Position numbers and translations under genes: made by a program. A model generated the notes under the pieces. It was not told the origin of the DNA and did no database searches. It saw only the letters and a program-made list of their open reading frames with translations. Positions 4,469-6,024 of a DNA stretch of 6,024 bases are shown piece after piece. Where the stretch lies: contig JAUJNV010000098.1 of NCBI GenBank assembly GCA_030447945.1, positions 1 to 6,024 on the forward strand, in the 5' to 3' direction. The number at the start of each line of letters is the position of its first letter. Within the stretch, counting starts at the first letter, position 1. This DNA is from Fimbriimonas sp. (lineage in GTDB: Bacteria; Armatimonadota; Fimbriimonadia; Fimbriimonadales; Fimbriimonadaceae).

Positions 4469-4532
4469 TCCGGAGTCTTATTGCACGGGCTCGGGCATGA
4501 GGATTTTGCGGCCGATGCTCTAGGCGAGGAAG

Positions 4533-6024
4533 CTATTCCTCTATGACTACTTCCGTCGGCTTGCCGCGCTCGATCCGGACGTGCATCCGGCCCTTCGGGT
4601 GCGGGATGTCCCGGCACTGGATCCAGTCCACGTCCAGCGGAAGCGGATCGACCTCGTCCTGACCCGGCTGCACCCCGACGGCGTGACGGAGGATGAGGTC
4701 CACGATCCAGGAGTGCATGTAGTCGTCGTAGCCCCGGTAGAGGGCGGGAACCCCTGTCTCGGGGTTGTAGTGCTCATAGGAATTGGGGCGCGCCGGGTCG
4801 CCGTCGTGGAACATGAGGCGGATCGCCTTCATCAGCCCCTCGCCCGCCTTCTCTCTCAGATCGGGGTCGAGCACGCGGGCGGCGTTGGCGAGAGCATCGG
4901 CGAGATGGGAGTTCACCATCGGCCAGCTCCGCCCGTTCCAGGGGCAGTTCAGCCGTTTCTCCTTCCACTCGGCCTCGGGAGAGTAGGTGGGGTCGGACTT
5001 CGCGGTAGCCGGAAAACCCTTGAGCAGCCAAAACTCGTTAGGATCCAGGAGCCACCGCGTGACCGACCCCGCGAGATCCGGCCCATACAGGTTGACGTAG
5101 AGCAACGGATAGAACCCCGTCGCCGGACGAGCCGGCGGCGGGGGTGGCCCGCTCGTATAGGAGTCGGCCCAGGACAGTCGCTGGGTGTGCCCAAACCCAT
5201 CCACTAGAACATGGGGCCCACGTGTAGCCCACGACTGCCAGACGTGAGCAGGGTAGTCGCCGGGCATGAACAAAAGCCCGCCCACCGTGACTGCGGAAAA
5301 CCTTTCGGCGGCGCCCGCGACACGGAAGGGCTCCCAGGAATCGGCTCGCGCACTCGCAAAGCTATAGCGGCTCATGTACTCCTGGCCAGTCTCGTTTTGA
5401 TCGAAGATGTCGATCAGATTCACCTCACCATTCGCGCCCTTCATGCCGCGGGCTTGGCGCAGGTAATTCGCATAGCTCTCTAAGGCATCAAGATGATCGG
5501 CCTTGAGGACGGCGGGGTGATTTCCCATCAAAGTGCGCACCCCAGTTGCAAAGTCGGCGTGGTAGAAGTCGCGCGGTGGGCGACACGAGTAGTTGTGCCC
5601 CGGGAAGCTCCCGTCCCTCCGCCGCACCTTCCCCAGGTTATCGAGAATCCCCACCGCCAGCCGAGGGTCGTGCATCCAGGCCGCCTCGCGAAGATGCGCC
5701 TGCGCCGAGTAGGTAACGAAGTTCCGGAAGAACCCGACCCCCTCGGTGACGAAGGGTGAATAGGTAGCGGACTTGGGAGAATCCGGGTTGAGGACGGGGA
5801 GCTCCGGCAGGTCCACCGTGTTCAGCCGCAGGCCGTACCAGCGGTACCAGTAGGCGTTCGTGAGCCAGGGATCGCTCGACTCGAACTGAGGCACGGAGGC
5901 GAAGTACGTCCGCCACGCGCGCTCGCTGCGCGCCAACGGCTCGTCCCCTAGGGCGTCTTCGAGCGAGGCCCGGGCACTCTCGGGCCGAAGGTCCGAGCCG
6001 CACGCGAGGATCAGGGGGCGGTCG
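4533..6024 (-). CDS. (alpha/alpha)6-toroid glycoside hydrolase, GH63/MGH1-like, C-terminal part (5' end cut by window)
   Basis: The frame is open from the window edge (6023) to TAG at 4533-4535, 496 residues. TTG 5936 is not a start, because coding-like sequence (PLILACGSDLRPESARASL) precedes it. Numbering from the 5936 codon as 1, the motifs match mannosylglycerate-hydrolase-like/GH63-type toroidal glycosidases: LREAAWMHDPRLAVGILDNL (82-101), DGSFPGHNYS, IFDQNETGQEYMSRY (177-191), LLDPNEFWLLKGFPATAKSD (296-315), NCPWNGRSWPMVNSHLADAL (330-349), SYEHYNPETG (386-395) and YDDYMHSWIVDLILRH (403-418). By analogy D179 is a candidate acid and E388 a candidate base. Residues 430-467 form a small beta-type C-terminal extension. 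The substrate is unknown; alpha-glucosides or related sugars are likely. The N-terminal beta-sandwich expected for such proteins lies outside. Residues about 203-272, including a run of five Pro, look atypical for the family. Transcribed opposite to the clpS genes. Confidence 0.88.
   Translation of the reverse strand, partial: DRPLILACGSDLRPESARASLEDALGDEPLARSERAWRTYFASVPQFESSDPWLTNAYWYRWYGLRLNTVDLPELPVLNPDSPKSATYSPFVTEGVGFFRNFVTYSAQAHLREAAWMHDPRLAVGILDNLGKVRRRDGSFPGHNYSCRPPRDFYHADFATGVRTLMGNHPAVLKADHLDALESYANYLRQARGMKGANGEVNLIDIFDQNETGQEYMSRYSFASARADSWEPFRVAGAAERFSAVTVGGLLFMPGDYPAHVWQSWATRGPHVLVDGFGHTQRLSWADSYTSGPPPPPARPATGFYPLLYVNLYGPDLAGSVTRWLLDPNEFWLLKGFPATAKSDPTYSPEAEWKEKRLNCPWNGRSWPMVNSHLADALANAARVLDPDLREKAGEGLMKAIRLMFHDGDPARPNSYEHYNPETGVPALYRGYDDYMHSWIVDLILRHAVGVQPGQDEVDPLPLDVDWIQCRDIPHPKGRMHVRIERGKPTEVVIEE

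Larger units (their letters stand above)
4188..4532. other. Structured non-coding spacer between convergent genes
   Basis: No ORF here looks real; the short open frames have no family motifs and lie across palindromes. In order it holds an octamer copy (4189-4196), a G-quadruplex motif (4222-4240), a 110-bp palindrome (4265-4374), a second octamer copy (4371-4378), a nested palindrome (4376-4415), a terminator-like hairpin (4433-4468) and an inverted octamer copy (4469-4476). A small inverted repeat, GAGGAA/TTCCTC (4526-4541), overlaps the hydrolase stop codon. Confidence 0.7.

Noticed and set aside
4477..4525. Remnant minus-strand coding tail (reads SIGRKILMPEPVQ then stop)
   Set aside because: Thirteen plausible residues preceded by a stop are too little to support a gene remnant.
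691..4535. Genome-wide reassignment of TAG to an amino acid
   Set aside because: TAG ends the TPR, second clpS and hydrolase ORFs at natural family ends, so it works as stop in this window.
4581..5207. Plus-strand 208-residue ORF
   Set aside because: It is a shadow of the hydrolase on the minus strand, whose frame shows the catalytic-domain motifs.
5934..5936. TTG at 5936 as the hydrolase start
   Set aside because: The frame continues with coding-like residues to the window edge, and the family needs an N-terminal domain upstream.

Overview
This is a high-GC bacterial window (about two-thirds G+C by eye, with G/C-rich third codon positions). The genes are ordinary bacterial chromosomal ones: FtsH, a TPR protein, a YfhO-type membrane protein, ClpS-like adaptors and a glycosidase. 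No phage, plasmid or transposase gene is visible. The mix of families and the G-rich intergenic repeats would suit an uncultivated, high-GC phylum of the Armatimonadota or Acidobacteriota kind. That placement is inference only.

Layout. Positions 1-621 (+) hold the C-terminal part of the membrane AAA+ protease FtsH, cut by the left edge. An extended -10 promoter (670-678) and a small perfect hairpin on the start codon precede a 118-residue TPR protein (691-1047, +). A G-rich heptamer repeat (1047-1088) joins it to a large polytopic YfhO-family protein (1057 to about 3453 or 3581, +). This gene has two lesions: an in-frame TAG at 1870-1872, where relatives most likely carry tyrosine, and a TGA at 3451-3453 that separates the body from its last transmembrane helix, which lies in the next frame (3450-3581). 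Next come two tandem ClpS-like adaptor genes (3586-3894 and 3891-4187, +) that overlap by four bases. The second has lost the conserved N-degron-pocket histidine.

The 345-base gap 4188-4532 has no convincing gene but is crowded with structure: a G-quadruplex motif, a 110-bp imperfect palindrome, a nested 40-bp palindrome, three copies of one octamer, and a terminator-like C/G-rich hairpin between convergent genes. The right third, 4533-6024 (-), is the C-terminal part of an (alpha/alpha)6-toroid glycoside hydrolase (GH63/MGH1-like). Its coding frame runs off the right edge.

How the genes fit together. FtsH and the ClpS pair both belong to AAA+ proteolysis: FtsH degrades membrane and short-lived proteins, and ClpS delivers N-degron substrates to ClpAP or ClpCP. 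No clpA or clpC is in the window. TPR protein plus YfhO-like GT-C protein is a plausible cell-envelope glycosylation pair. The hydrolase is a separate, opposite-strand unit. I see no clearly new multi-gene system. The most unusual items are the paired divergent ClpS adaptors, the twice-interrupted yfhO-like gene and the palindrome-dense intergenic spacer.
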